Below, piece by piece: positions 9,617-18,538 of a DNA stretch of 64,000 nucleotides. The notes under the pieces are model-generated. The model had not been told where the DNA came from. It saw only the letters and a list, made by a program, of their open reading frames with translations, and did no database searches. Numbering within the stretch: the first letter of the stretch is position 1; each line of letters opens with the position of its first letter. This DNA is from Sphingomonas sp. IC081 (lineage in GTDB: Bacteria; Pseudomonadota; Alphaproteobacteria; Sphingomonadales; Sphingomonadaceae), in NCBI RefSeq assembly GCF_006874585.1, contig NZ_CP029762.1, positions 855,107-919,106 of the forward strand, read 5' to 3'. Both the position numbers and the translations under genes were made by a program.

Positions 9617-10608
9617 TATTCCTCTCCAGCCCCAATCCCCGTTGTGGCTTTCTGCTGCTCCATCCAGCCGCGCGGCATGAACGGGGCGACGCTGACTTCT
9701 TCGGCAAGCGCATGGACAGTCGGCAGATCGGGTAGGTTCGGCCCGGCCATGCCCAGCTTGGCGACCGCGAAAGCCGTGGCGAGGCGCGCGGTACGCTCAA
9801 GGCCCGCCCCCTCGCCCAGCGCCGCGACGATCCCGGCAACCATGGCATCCCCGGCGCCGACCGTGCTCGCCACTTGCCCGATGGCGAGGCGCGCCGTGGC
9901 TGCCCCTTCTGCCGAAAGGAACAATGCCCCTTCCTCACCCATCGACACGACCACCAGCGAAACACCGCGCGCGTGCAATTCACTGGCCGCTTCGGAAAGC
10001 GCCGCCAGATCGGGGAGAGGACGGCCCAGCAACTGCGCGAGTTCCTCCCGGTTGGGTTTCACTACATCGGGCAGCACATCGGCCGTCAGCGCGCACTTCA
10101 GCGGCAACCCGCTGGTGTCGAGCACCACACGGCACCCGGAGGCGCGCAGCCGCGCCACCAGCGTGACATAGCTATCCGGCGGACAGCCCGGCGGCAGGCT
10201 TCCCGCCAGCACCACCAGATCGCCCTCACGCGCGGCTTCGCAGATCGTCGCCGCCACCATTTCGGCGCGGCCTGCGTCGACGGCGATCCCGTCCAGATTG
10301 ATATCGGTCGTGCCCGTCACATCGACCAGCTTGAGATTGACCCGCGTGGCTCCGGCAATGCGGATGAAGCGGTCCTCGATGGCCTTGGCGGCAAACAGCG
10401 CGTCGAAAGCGGCGGCGTTGTCGCTGCCGAGCAGGCCATAGGCGGCAACCGGCATGCCCCAGTCGGCCAGGCAACTGGCGACGTTCACGCCCTTGCCGCC
10501 CGCGTTCTGGCGCACCGAGCGGGCGCGGTGGACTTCGCCCACGACCAGCCGATCCAGCAGGACGGTCTGGTCGATGGCCGGGTTGAAGGTGACCGTAAGA
10601 GTGCGCAT
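9616..10608 (-). CDS. fruK: 1-phosphofructokinase
   Basis: A 330-aa PfkB/ribokinase-family enzyme converting fructose-1-phosphate to fructose-1,6-bisphosphate with ATP. It starts MRTLTVTFNPAIDQTV, typical of FruK/LacC. The sugar-site motif NAGGKGVNVA and the C-terminal PfkB signature with the catalytic base (TVGAGDAMVAGIV) are visible. Its last base is shared with the fruA start codon and its start codon overlaps the fruB stop. With fbp on the other side of the regulator, the locus covers entry of fructose into the triose/hexose pool. Confidence 0.95.
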   Translation of the reverse strand: MRTLTVTFNPAIDQTVLLDRLVVGEVHRARSVRQNAGGKGVNVASCLADWGMPVAAYGLLGSDNAAAFDALFAAKAIEDRFIRIAGATRVNLKLVDVTGTTDINLDGIAVDAGRAEMVAATICEAAREGDLVVLAGSLPPGCPPDSYVTLVARLRASGCRVVLDTSGLPLKCALTADVLPDVVKPNREELAQLLGRPLPDLAALSEAASELHARGVSLVVVSMGEEGALFLSAEGAATARLAIGQVASTVGAGDAMVAGIVAALGEGAGLERTARLATAFAVAKLGMAGPNLPDLPTVHALAEEVSVAPFMPRGWMEQQKATTGIGAGEE

Positions 10609-13130
10609 CAGCCTTCCCCCTGTTCGATTGCTGGCACATCGAGAGCGCGGATGTCGCCCGCGCTTTCCATATCGAGCGCCCTGGCAGCGAGCGTGCGCAG
10701 CCCTTCGAGGCTGGCGCCGCGAATGCGCGCCTTCACTGCCGGAATGTCGCGCGGGGTCATCGACAGTTCGCTGACGCCGAGCCCCACCAGCAGCGCCGCG
10801 CCGAAGGGATCACCGGCAATGCCGCCGCAGACGCCGACCCAGCGGCCATGCGCCTTTGCGCCCTCCACCGTCGCCGCGATCATGCGCAGGACGGCCGGGT
10901 GCAGGCTTTCGGCATCGCCCGCCAGTTCCGGGTTCTGCCGGTCGATGGCGAGGACATATTGGGTAAGGTCATTGGTGCCGATCGAGAAGAAATCGGCATG
11001 GGCCGCCAGCGAGCGCGCCTGAATGGCGGCCGCGGGAACCTCGATCATGATGCCCACCGGCACCACCGGCGCATCGAGTTCGGCGCGGATCGCCTCGCAC
11101 CGGGCGCGCAAGGCAATCAGTTCGTGAACCGAGGTGATCATCGGGAACATGATCGAAAGATCGCCGCCTGCCTTGGCCGCGCGGTAAAGCGCGCGAAGCT
11201 GCGGCTCCAGCAAATCTGGCCGACGCAGCAGCAGCCGCGCGCCGCGCACGCCGAGGAAGGGGTTCTCCTCGCGCGGCAGGTCGAGATGCGGCACCTGCTT
11301 GTCGCCGCCGATGTCGAGCGCGCGGACGATCAGCGGGCGATCGCCGAGCGCCTCGGTCATGGCACGGTAGATTTCGGCCTGCTCATCCTCGCCCGGGCTG
11401 TCGCCGCGTTCGAGGAACAGGAATTCGGTGCGCATCAGGCCGACGCCCTCACCGCCCTGCGCCAGCGCGAACGCGACCTGATCGGGGCGGTTGACGTTGG
11501 CAGCGATCTCCACGCGGTGGCCGTCGCGGGTTTCGGCAGGCTTGCCGCGCTCGGCCTCTTCGGCGGCGCGCTTTTCGGCAAGGTCCGCGATCCACGCGCG
11601 GGCAGAGGAAAGATCGGCGTCGGACGGGTTCAGCCAGACGCGGCCACTGTCACCATCGACGATGGCGGTGGCTCCGGCGGCAAGGCCGAGCAGGTCCGCA
11701 CCGCCCGCCACCACCGAAGGCAGGCCCAGCGTGCGGGCCAGGATCGCACTGTGCGAGGTCGGCCCGCCGAGTGCCGTCGCAATGCCGGCAACCCGCGCGG
11801 TATCGAGCGTGGCGGTATCCGAAGGCGAAAGGTCCGCGGCAACCAGCACGCAAGGCTCCTCGGGCAGATCGGTCAGCGACCCGGCCGCAAGCACGGGATC
11901 GATCTCGGCCAGAACGCGGCGGCCGATGTCGTGAAGGTCGGCCGCGCGGGCGGCGAGCACCGGATTGCCCAGAGCCGAAAGTTGCCCGGCGATCCGGTCC
12001 ACCGCCTGATGCCACGACCATGCGACCCCGTGCCCCTCCACCATCAACTGGCAGGTGAGCGTGATGAGGTCGGTATCGTCGAGCAGTTCGGCCTGCGCCT
12101 TGAAGATCGCCGCATCGCCTGCGCCCAGACGGCGGGTGGTATCGTCGATCAGCGCCTTCATCTGTGCGCGGGTGCGGGTGAGCGCATCGTTGAGCTGGGT
12201 GCCACCACTGGCCAGATCGGTCGGCCGGTCGGGCACGTCGAGTTCCTGCGCGGAGAGCACATGGACCTTGCCGATGGCGAGGCCCGGGCTGGCGGCGACG
12301 CCGGCAATCATCTGCGGCTCGCCCACCGGCTTCCAGCCCCGGATCGGCGCGGCGGCCTTCTCGGCAGCGCGCGCGGCGTCTTCCTTCTCGCGCGCGGTCA
12401 GGCGGCGGACCACGGCGGCAAAGCTGTCCAGCGCCGCACGGCCCCCTGCCCCTTCGGCGGAGAGAGTCACCCGATCACCAGCACGCAGCCCCAGTTGGAG
12501 GAGGGAAACGAGGCTGCGAGGATCGGCGCTCTCCCCGCCGTGACGTACGCGCAGGCGCACGCCAGAGGCACGCGCCGCTTCGACCCAGGCCGAAGCGGGA
12601 CGGGCATGGAGGCCGGTTGGGTAATCGACCGTCCATTCAATGGTTTCAGCATAGTCGGCCGCCGGTTCGGACGGGGAGGACGCCTCCCCGTCTTCCCACA
12701 GGGCGCGCGAAAAGGCGGCCGGATCGTCGGTAGCGACAAGCGCGGCAAGGCGCGGCTCGTCCTGAATGAGGCGGGTCAGGCGGCGCAGGATGGCAATGTG
12801 GCTGTCCGAATTGGCAGCAATACCGACCACCAGATGAGCGCGCTGGCCGGGGTTCCATTCCACCCCGTCGCGCAGCTGGAGGATCGCCACGCCGTCGCGG
12901 CGGACCAGCCCCTTGTCCTCACCCAGACCATGCGGAATCGCGACGCCCGCGCCAAGGAAGGTGTTGGCCACACCCTCACGGCGGACCATGCTGTCCTCGT
13001 ATCCGGGTGCGACGCATCCGGCGGCGACCAGAAGCTGGCCGACCTGGCGAATCGCATCGACCTTGTCTGCCGCACTGGCGTCAATTCGTACGAGATCCTC
13101 GACCCCCGAGGCGGGCGCATCTGCGAGCAT
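10608..13130 (-). CDS. fruB: Fructose PTS multiphosphoryl transfer protein (EIIA-HPr-EI fusion)
   Basis: An 840-aa phosphotransfer protein feeding FruA. EIIA(Fru) covers about residues 1-145 with the active histidine at 67 (AIPHGLGED). HPr covers about 165-250 with His175 (TGLHARPAS). Enzyme I covers about 275-840 with His460 (GGPTSHSAILART), so phosphate from PEP can pass through one polypeptide. The frame is open to 13436, but the upstream 102 codons cross the promoter and operator. The ATG at 13130 is preceded by AGGAGAGG at good spacing, which fixes the start. It is first in the fru operon and divergent from the LacI-type repressor. Confidence 0.95.
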   Translation of the reverse strand: MLADAPASGVEDLVRIDASAADKVDAIRQVGQLLVAAGCVAPGYEDSMVRREGVANTFLGAGVAIPHGLGEDKGLVRRDGVAILQLRDGVEWNPGQRAHLVVGIAANSDSHIAILRRLTRLIQDEPRLAALVATDDPAAFSRALWEDGEASSPSEPAADYAETIEWTVDYPTGLHARPASAWVEAARASGVRLRVRHGGESADPRSLVSLLQLGLRAGDRVTLSAEGAGGRAALDSFAAVVRRLTAREKEDAARAAEKAAAPIRGWKPVGEPQMIAGVAASPGLAIGKVHVLSAQELDVPDRPTDLASGGTQLNDALTRTRAQMKALIDDTTRRLGAGDAAIFKAQAELLDDTDLITLTCQLMVEGHGVAWSWHQAVDRIAGQLSALGNPVLAARAADLHDIGRRVLAEIDPVLAAGSLTDLPEEPCVLVAADLSPSDTATLDTARVAGIATALGGPTSHSAILARTLGLPSVVAGGADLLGLAAGATAIVDGDSGRVWLNPSDADLSSARAWIADLAEKRAAEEAERGKPAETRDGHRVEIAANVNRPDQVAFALAQGGEGVGLMRTEFLFLERGDSPGEDEQAEIYRAMTEALGDRPLIVRALDIGGDKQVPHLDLPREENPFLGVRGARLLLRRPDLLEPQLRALYRAAKAGGDLSIMFPMITSVHELIALRARCEAIRAELDAPVVPVGIMIEVPAAAIQARSLAAHADFFSIGTNDLTQYVLAIDRQNPELAGDAESLHPAVLRMIAATVEGAKAHGRWVGVCGGIAGDPFGAALLVGLGVSELSMTPRDIPAVKARIRGASLEGLRTLAARALDMESAGDIRALDVPAIEQGEG

Positions 13131-13176
13131 TTCAAGCCTCTCCTGACCGTTTTGATAACGAGTCTTCGATGACTCT

Positions 13177-13205
13177 AGAAAACGTTTTCTCGCGATCGTT
13201 GTCAA
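13177..13205 (-). promoter_or_regulatory. fruB promoter with overlapping LacI-family operator
   Basis: Read on the minus strand, a consensus -35 TTGACA (13205-13200) lies 17 bases from TTTTCT (13182-13177), a plausible -10. The perfect 14-bp palindrome AGAAAACGTTTTCT (13177-13190) covers that -10. A CG-centred palindrome is what LacI/GalR-family regulators such as Cra bind, so repressor binding would block RNA polymerase. Confidence 0.7.
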
Positions 13206-13278
13206 GAGAATGCTTGCGATCATGCGAAGAGATGAGGCATAGTCCGCCGCAGGAGAGGGGCGAAACGCTCCAGCAAGT

Positions 13279-13292
13279 GAGAACGATTTCTC
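13279..13292. promoter_or_regulatory. Second LacI-type operator, upstream of the regulator gene
   Basis: GAGAACGATTTCTC is an imperfect palindrome that aligns on its central CG with the fruB operator (both have AA-CG-nTTTCT). It lies 17 bases before the lacI-type start codon, which suggests autoregulation or looping between the two sites, about 102 bp apart. Confidence 0.55.
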
Positions 13293-13308
13293 GAATGGTG
13301 CACCACTG

Positions 13309-14319
13309 ATGGCAGTTGGAATCAAGGACGTAGCCCGGGTCGCCGAAGTGTCGCCCGCCACCGTTTCGCGGGTGCTGTCGGGACGCAGTGTCGATCCGGC
13401 GATGCAGGAACGGGTGCTCGCCGCGGTCAAGTCCACCGGCTACCGCCCCAACCTCGCCGCGCGGCGGCTGCGCTCGCAGCATACCAACACCATCGGCCTG
13501 ATCGTTGCCGATATCCGCAACCCCTTCTTCACCGCCGTCTCGCGCGCCATCGAAAACCTGGCCACCGCGCAGGGACTGCGGGTGATCCTGTGCAACACCG
13601 ACGAGGACCCGGCCAAGGAAGCCGCCTACCTCGAACTCATGCACGAGGAACGCGTCACGGGGGTAATCTTCGCGCCCTGCCGCCAATGGGTGGAGAAGGC
13701 GGAGAGACTGGAGCCGGGCTTTCCCGTCGTCCTCATCGACCGCAGCCTGCCCTCGGCGGGGCTCGACAGTGTCCTGCTCGACAATGAAAGCATGGCCGCC
13801 GAGCTGGTCGCCCACCTCCACGCACAGGGCCATCGCCGGATAGCGGGGCTGTTCGGCGCCGCCAGCAGCACGGGCATCGAGCGTCGCGCCGGGTTCGAAC
13901 GGGCCGCACGCAAGCTGGGCATGGAAGCCACCGCCGTGGAAATGCCGCATGCCACCGAGGCGGCACAGCGTGTCGTCACCGACTTGCTGTCCGGCCCGGT
14001 CCGGCCCGACGCGCTTGTCGCCAGCAACGGCGTCATGCTGCTGACGGTCCTGCGCGCCCTGCGGACCCTCGGTCTCGAAGCGCCCAGCGACATAGCCCTT
14101 GCCGGGTTCGACAACAACGACTGGATGGAATTCGTCGGCGGCGGCCTCAGCGTCATCGAACAGCCGGTCGAGGAGATCGGCCGGACCGCGATGACCATGC
14201 TGCTGGACCGGCTCGACCATCCCGATGCACCGGCCCGCAAGGTCGTGCTGGCAGGGCGCCTCATCACGCGTGGATCGAGCGGGCCCCGCGGCGCCGCCGC
14301 CCAACCTATCGGAGCCTGA
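13309..14319 (+). CDS. LacI-family transcriptional regulator of the fru operon
   Basis: A 336-aa LacI/GalR-family repressor. The N-terminal helix-turn-helix (IKDVARVAEVSPATVSRVLSG) and hinge helix (NLAARRLRSQHT) are followed by a periplasmic-binding-protein-like effector domain (TIGLIVADIRNPFFTAVSRAIE, LALAGFDNNDW). It is transcribed away from fruB, with two CG-centred palindromes between them, so it most likely represses fruBKA in a FruR-like manner and responds to fructose-1-phosphate or a related metabolite. The effector is inferred. It ends six bases before the shikimate-dehydrogenase-like gene and is probably co-transcribed with it and fbp. Confidence 0.9.
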   Translation: MAVGIKDVARVAEVSPATVSRVLSGRSVDPAMQERVLAAVKSTGYRPNLAARRLRSQHTNTIGLIVADIRNPFFTAVSRAIENLATAQGLRVILCNTDEDPAKEAAYLELMHEERVTGVIFAPCRQWVEKAERLEPGFPVVLIDRSLPSAGLDSVLLDNESMAAELVAHLHAQGHRRIAGLFGAASSTGIERRAGFERAARKLGMEATAVEMPHATEAAQRVVTDLLSGPVRPDALVASNGVMLLTVLRALRTLGLEAPSDIALAGFDNNDWMEFVGGGLSVIEQPVEEIGRTAMTMLLDRLDHPDAPARKVVLAGRLITRGSSGPRGAAAQPIGA

Positions 14320-14325
14320 CCAACC

Positions 14326-15189
14326 ATGACCGACTTCAGCGCCAAGCAATCGATCGGCCGCGACACGCATCTCTGCATGTCGCTTTCGGCACGCCCCGGC
14401 AACGCCGGGTCGCGCCTGCACAACACGCTTTACGGACTGCTGGGGCTGGACTTCGTCTACAAGTCCTTCTCCACTACCGATCTGCCGGCCGCCATCGGCG
14501 GCGTGCGGGCGCTTGGCATTCGCGGCTGCGCGATCTCGATGCCGTTCAAGGAAGCGGTGATCCCGCTGCTTGACGGGCTTGAGGATTCGGCCCGCGCGAT
14601 CGACAGCGTGAACACCATCGTCAATGAAGACGGAGTGCTGACCGGCTACAATACCGACTATACGGCGGTGCGCGATCTGGTCGCCCGGCGCGGCATCGAT
14701 CCCGCCACCCCCTTCCTGCTGCGCGGCAGCGGCGGCATGGCCAAGGCCGTGGCTGCAGCCCTGCGCGACCTCGGCTTCCGCGACGGAACCGTGATCGCCC
14801 GCAATGCCGAGGCCGGCCCCGCACTTGCTGCCCAATACGGTTTCCGCTGGCTACCCGAACTGCCCGAACAAAATGCGGCCATGCTGGTCAACGTGACCCC
14901 GATCGGCATGGAAGGCGCCCAGGCCGGCGAACTCGCCTTCACGCCCGCGCAGATCGCGGCCTGCGAAATCGCTTTCGACGTTGTCGCGCAGCCCGCGGAG
15001 ACACCGTTCATCAAGGCTGCTCTCGCGGCCGACAAGACGATTATTTCCGGCGCCGAAGTAATCGTTCTTCAGGCCGTCGAACAATTCTTTCTCTACACCG
15101 GCATTCGTCCCGACGATGAAGCCATTGCCAAGGCCACCGCCTTCGCGCATGGCCCTGCCGTAGCCCAGCGGCTGCGCGACGCGGCGTAA
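14326..15189 (+). CDS. Shikimate dehydrogenase-like oxidoreductase (SdhL/YdiB-like)
   Basis: A 287-aa member of the AroE superfamily. The catalytic Lys motif (SMPFKEAV) and Asp motif (GYNTDYTAV) are present, and a Rossmann segment (LLRGSGGMAKAVAAAL) binds the nucleotide. The usual N-terminal substrate loop (a P-I-x-H-S-x-SP-x-HN pattern in AroE) is altered to MSLSARPGNAGSRLHN, with serine retained but the spacing changed. It is therefore probably one of the AroE paralogues (HI0607-like) rather than the housekeeping enzyme. It sits between the regulator and fbp in a fructose locus, where a shikimate step is unexpected. The true substrate is unknown. Confidence 0.8.
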   Translation: MTDFSAKQSIGRDTHLCMSLSARPGNAGSRLHNTLYGLLGLDFVYKSFSTTDLPAAIGGVRALGIRGCAISMPFKEAVIPLLDGLEDSARAIDSVNTIVNEDGVLTGYNTDYTAVRDLVARRGIDPATPFLLRGSGGMAKAVAAALRDLGFRDGTVIARNAEAGPALAAQYGFRWLPELPEQNAAMLVNVTPIGMEGAQAGELAFTPAQIAACEIAFDVVAQPAETPFIKAALAADKTIISGAEVIVLQAVEQFFLYTGIRPDDEAIAKATAFAHGPAVAQRLRDAA

Positions 15190-15262
15190 CGCCTGCCCCA
15201 AGGGGTGAACCCGCGCCGGCAATGCCATCGAACTGTCCGGAACATGGGGTAAGGGAACCATC

Positions 15263-16270
15263 ATGAGACCAACCACACTCACCCGTTTCCTGCTTGAAAA
15301 GCAGCGCGAGCCGAACTCGACCTGTCCGCCCGAACTGCGCCTGCTGATCGAGACGGTCGCCCGCGCCTGCAAGGCGATCAACCATGCCATCGCCAAGGGC
15401 GCGCTGGGCGACGTGCTTGGCAGCCTCGACAGCGAGAACGTCCAGGGCGAAGTCCAGAAGAAGCTCGATGTGCTCGCCAACGAACTGCTGGTCGATGCCA
15501 ACGAGTGGGGCGGCCATCTGGCCGGCATGGCCTCGGAAGAGATGGAGACGATCCACCCCATTCCGAACCGCTACCCCAGAGGCGAATACCTGCTGGTCTA
15601 TGATCCGATCGATGGTTCCAGCAATGTCGACGTCAACCTGTCGGTCGGCACGATCTTTTCGGTTCTGCGCGCGCCCGAGGCCTGCGCCGGACGGGAAGTG
15701 CGCGAGGAAGATTTCCTGCAGCCCGGCACCGCGCAGGTCGCCGCCGGCTACGCGATCTACGGCCCGCAGACGCTGCTGGTGCTGACGATCGGTTCGGGCG
15801 TCTACGAATTCACGCTCGACCGTGAACTCGGCGCCTGGATCATGACCGACGGCCCGATGCAGATCCCCGCGGGCAACTGCGAGATCGCCATCAACATGGC
15901 GCGCCGTCCGCAATGGGCACCCGAAGTGGCCACGTTCATCGACGACCGCCTGACCTCCGGCAAGGGGCCGTGCGGGCGAGATTACAACATGCGCTGGACC
16001 GCCTCGATGGTGGCCGACGTCCACCGCATCCTCAAGCGCGGCGGCGTGTTCCTCTATCCCGCCGACCATCGTACCCCCGGCAAGGCCCGCCTGCGCCTGC
16101 TCTACGAAGCCAATCCGATGAGCTTCCTCGTCGAACAGGCCGGCGGCGCCTCGATCGACGGTGCCGGACGCATCATGGAGGTCACGCCGGTCGGCCTGCA
16201 CCAGCGTGTCGGCCTGATTCTGGGCGACAAGGACCAGGTGGCCGAACTGCGCAGCGCAGTTCCCGCCTGA
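15263..16270 (+). CDS. fbp: Fructose-1,6-bisphosphatase class I
   Basis: A 335-aa class I FBPase that hydrolyses fructose-1,6-bisphosphate to fructose-6-phosphate in gluconeogenesis. It starts MRPTTLTRFLLEKQ. The metal-binding signature YDPIDGSSNVDVN, the region AGMASEEMETIH and the C-terminal FBPase motif PGKARLRLLYEANPMSFLVEQAGG are all present. The length is normal. On fructose grown through FruK the cell needs FBPase to make hexose phosphates, which explains its place here. It is followed by a strong hairpin terminator shared with the convergent operon. Confidence 0.96.
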   Translation: MRPTTLTRFLLEKQREPNSTCPPELRLLIETVARACKAINHAIAKGALGDVLGSLDSENVQGEVQKKLDVLANELLVDANEWGGHLAGMASEEMETIHPIPNRYPRGEYLLVYDPIDGSSNVDVNLSVGTIFSVLRAPEACAGREVREEDFLQPGTAQVAAGYAIYGPQTLLVLTIGSGVYEFTLDRELGAWIMTDGPMQIPAGNCEIAINMARRPQWAPEVATFIDDRLTSGKGPCGRDYNMRWTASMVADVHRILKRGGVFLYPADHRTPGKARLRLLYEANPMSFLVEQAGGASIDGAGRIMEVTPVGLHQRVGLILGDKDQVAELRSAVPA

Positions 16271-16275
16271 CGCGC

Positions 16276-16311
16276 AAGGAGGCCGCGTCCGGAATTGGGC
16301 GCGGCCTCCTT
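16276..16311. terminator. Bidirectional hairpin terminator between fbp and the flippase operon
   Basis: A perfect 12-bp stem (AAGGAGGCCGCG at 16276-16287 with its complement at 16300-16311) with a 12-nt loop lies between the two convergent stop codons. Confidence 0.8.
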
Positions 16312-16316
16312 TCCGT

Positions 16317-17156
16317 TCACGCGGCCGAAGCCAGCGGATAGCTGGCCGTCAGCGCTTCAAGCCGCCAGCGGATGTCCGCGGGCATCGGGAAACGGTCGCG
16401 GTTGTAGTCGCGGTGGCCGTTGCCGGCCTGCTCCACCAGATCGTCATGCATGCTGCCCATCAGCCCGTTGATGGCGCTGAGGAAGCGGGACATGCGATAG
16501 ACCTGCTCGTCCGGTCGCAACGTGCGCATCGCATCGTAGAACGACACCTGCCGGCTCACGACCTTGCGCATCATGTGAAAACGGTGCCCGGTGAGCGCGC
16601 CTTCACCAAGCCAGGACGCCAGACGCCGGAATTCGAGCTTGCGGAAGGCGAGAAAGCCCATGGCATCGTCGAGACGGACCTGCTCGACCTCGCGGCGCAC
16701 CGCCAGCCATGCAGGCCAGAGCAGGAGAAGGCGCAGCAGGAGCGCGTAAGCAGGCACCGCCAGCCGCCGCCGATTGCGGAAGGCATCCTGCAAGTGCCCC
16801 ATCAGCGCCACCGTCGAGCGGAACAGCAGGGGTGCCTTGTGGCGGCGGCCATACAGCACCAGGGCAAAGCGCAGTTGCTTGTAGGAAGCGCGGATATGCT
16901 TGTAGCGCACCCGTGCATCCTGCGGCAGATCGCCGGTGACCAGCAGTGTCGCGACAAGATCGCATAGGGCCCGGCGGTCCGCATGTTCGTGCCAGAACTG
17001 TACGCAGAGATCGAAGCAGGCCTTCATGTCCTCCTCGCTGCAGGCGACGGGGACCGGGTCGGGAAGACTGACGACGGGATCGACCACGTCGTCCATCTCC
17101 ACCGCCTGGAACAGCGCGGCAAGGGTCTCGGCCTTGTAGCGGTGACGCGCGCTCAT
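16317..17156 (-). CDS. Unknown protein at the end of the kinase-flippase operon
   Basis: A 279-aa protein with no family I recognise. It is rich in Arg, Leu and His, with a helical middle (about 85-110, HIRASYKQLRFALVLYGRRHK) and one strongly hydrophobic stretch (about 140-160, YALLLRLLLLWPAWLAV). The basic, histidine-containing helices weakly recall polyphosphate-binding CHAD proteins, but I cannot support that call. Its ATG overlaps the flippase stop (ATGA), so it is translationally coupled to a polysaccharide-type operon and probably acts in the same pathway. Confidence 0.6.
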   Translation of the reverse strand: MSARHRYKAETLAALFQAVEMDDVVDPVVSLPDPVPVACSEEDMKACFDLCVQFWHEHADRRALCDLVATLLVTGDLPQDARVRYKHIRASYKQLRFALVLYGRRHKAPLLFRSTVALMGHLQDAFRNRRRLAVPAYALLLRLLLLWPAWLAVRREVEQVRLDDAMGFLAFRKLEFRRLASWLGEGALTGHRFHMMRKVVSRQVSFYDAMRTLRPDEQVYRMSRFLSAINGLMGSMHDDLVEQAGNGHRDYNRDRFPMPADIRWRLEALTASYPLASAA

Positions 17157-18538
17157 GCCTGCGCCTCCGGCGCCATCACGGAAACGAGCATGTCCCGCTC
17201 CCGGTAGGCCCAGAGCGTGGGCAGCAACATGAACAGCGCCTTGAGCGACACCCCCGCCACATAGGCAAGGCCCGCGCCGGTGATGCCGAAGAAATGGATC
17301 AGCACAAACAGCAATAGCGCATAACCCGCCGCCGCCGTGCCTTCCGAGACCAGCGCGGAACGCTGGCGCCCGGCCATGTAGAGCAGCGATTCCAGCGGGA
17401 AACTGGCCATCGTCACGATCAGCGAAGCGGTCATCAGCTGAAGCAGGTCATAAGCCTCGACATAACGCTTGCCGAACACCAGGCCGATCACCGGTTCGCC
17501 GCCGACCATCACCACCAGCAGGATCAGGAGCCCCATGCCGCCCGAGATGAAGGCGCTGCGGATCGCCAGCTGCCAGGGATGCCGGCTGGCGGGGTCGAGG
17601 CGCATGATCTCGGGATAGAAGCTGCGCGACATGAGGTCGGCCGGCTTGCTGGCGGAATCGAAAAAGGTCGCGGCGATCTTGAACAGGCCCGCACTCGTCG
17701 GTCCGAGCATGGCGCCGACGATGAGGTTGCTCACCGGCCCCCAGGCCGCCCAGATCGAATGGGCGATGTTGGTCGTCCACACGAAGTTCCAGGCCGTCTT
17801 GAGCCGCCGTCCCGGACCGATCAGGCCCGGACGCAGGGCGCCGGCGATGCCGCGGCGCCGCAGTTCGATCACCGACATGATCCACAGGCACACGTCACCG
17901 GCAAGATCCGCGACAAACCAGGTGATCATGAAGCCGATGAAGCCGAAATTGCCGAAGTACGAGACCACGCCGCCCAGGGCCCGCAGGGCCGGGGTGACCA
18001 GCTGCTGCAGGGCCAGCTGGTCAAAGCGGTCCAGCACACGCAGGACACCCGTGGGCGTCGCGGCGGTCATCGTCGGGATCAACAGGCAATAGACCATGGC
18101 GAGGTGGACGTCCTCGGCCGGAATGTCGAACCAGTCGGCCAGAAACGGCAGCAGCGCCAGGCCGCCGACCAGGCCCACAAGCCCGCTGGCAAGGTCCAGC
18201 CCGAAGGCAAAGCCGGTCACGTCGCGCAGTTCATCGATATCCCCGCGCCCGAGCGCCGGAGTGCCGTAGCGCACGATGAACTGCCAGGTCTGGAACTTGA
18301 CCAGCGCGCCCACGCCATTGGCATAGGAATGGATGATGACCAGCGTACCGAACAGCCCCGGCGTCATCCCCCGCCCGGCACAGGCCAGCGCGACAAGGCC
18401 CAGAAGCGCCGCCACCAGCTTGCCCGAGCCGAGGTAGGAGGCATTGCGCACGATCGTGCGGAACACCCCGTCGGCGAACCAGTGCTTCACGTTGAGCGTA
18501 TTGCGGTTGAACGACTTGATCGAGAGGCTTTTCATCAC
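17153..18538 (-). CDS. Oligosaccharide flippase / polysaccharide export membrane protein (PST/MOP family)
   Basis: A 461-aa multi-spanning membrane protein of the Wzx/MurJ-like MOP superfamily, with about 12 hydrophobic segments (LVAALLGLVALACAG, IHSYANGVGALVKFQTW, FNFVWTTNIAHSIWAAWGP). Such proteins flip lipid-linked oligosaccharides across the inner membrane. Its start overlaps the upstream kinase stop (ATGA) and its stop overlaps the next start, so the operon is tightly packed. No glycosyltransferase is in the window, so the polymer is unknown. Confidence 0.8.
   Translation of the reverse strand: MMKSLSIKSFNRNTLNVKHWFADGVFRTIVRNASYLGSGKLVAALLGLVALACAGRGMTPGLFGTLVIIHSYANGVGALVKFQTWQFIVRYGTPALGRGDIDELRDVTGFAFGLDLASGLVGLVGGLALLPFLADWFDIPAEDVHLAMVYCLLIPTMTAATPTGVLRVLDRFDQLALQQLVTPALRALGGVVSYFGNFGFIGFMITWFVADLAGDVCLWIMSVIELRRRGIAGALRPGLIGPGRRLKTAWNFVWTTNIAHSIWAAWGPVSNLIVGAMLGPTSAGLFKIAATFFDSASKPADLMSRSFYPEIMRLDPASRHPWQLAIRSAFISGGMGLLILLVVMVGGEPVIGLVFGKRYVEAYDLLQLMTASLIVTMASFPLESLLYMAGRQRSALVSEGTAAAGYALLLFVLIHFFGITGAGLAYVAGVSLKALFMLLPTLWAYRERDMLVSVMAPEAQA

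Noticed and set aside
7856..10171. 771-codon plus-strand frame
   Set aside because: Antisense of fruA/fruK; high-GC genes commonly leave long open antisense frames.
16317..17156. CHAD-domain assignment for the 279-aa protein
   Set aside because: Basic helices with histidines look somewhat similar, but the conserved CHAD pattern is not clearly present.
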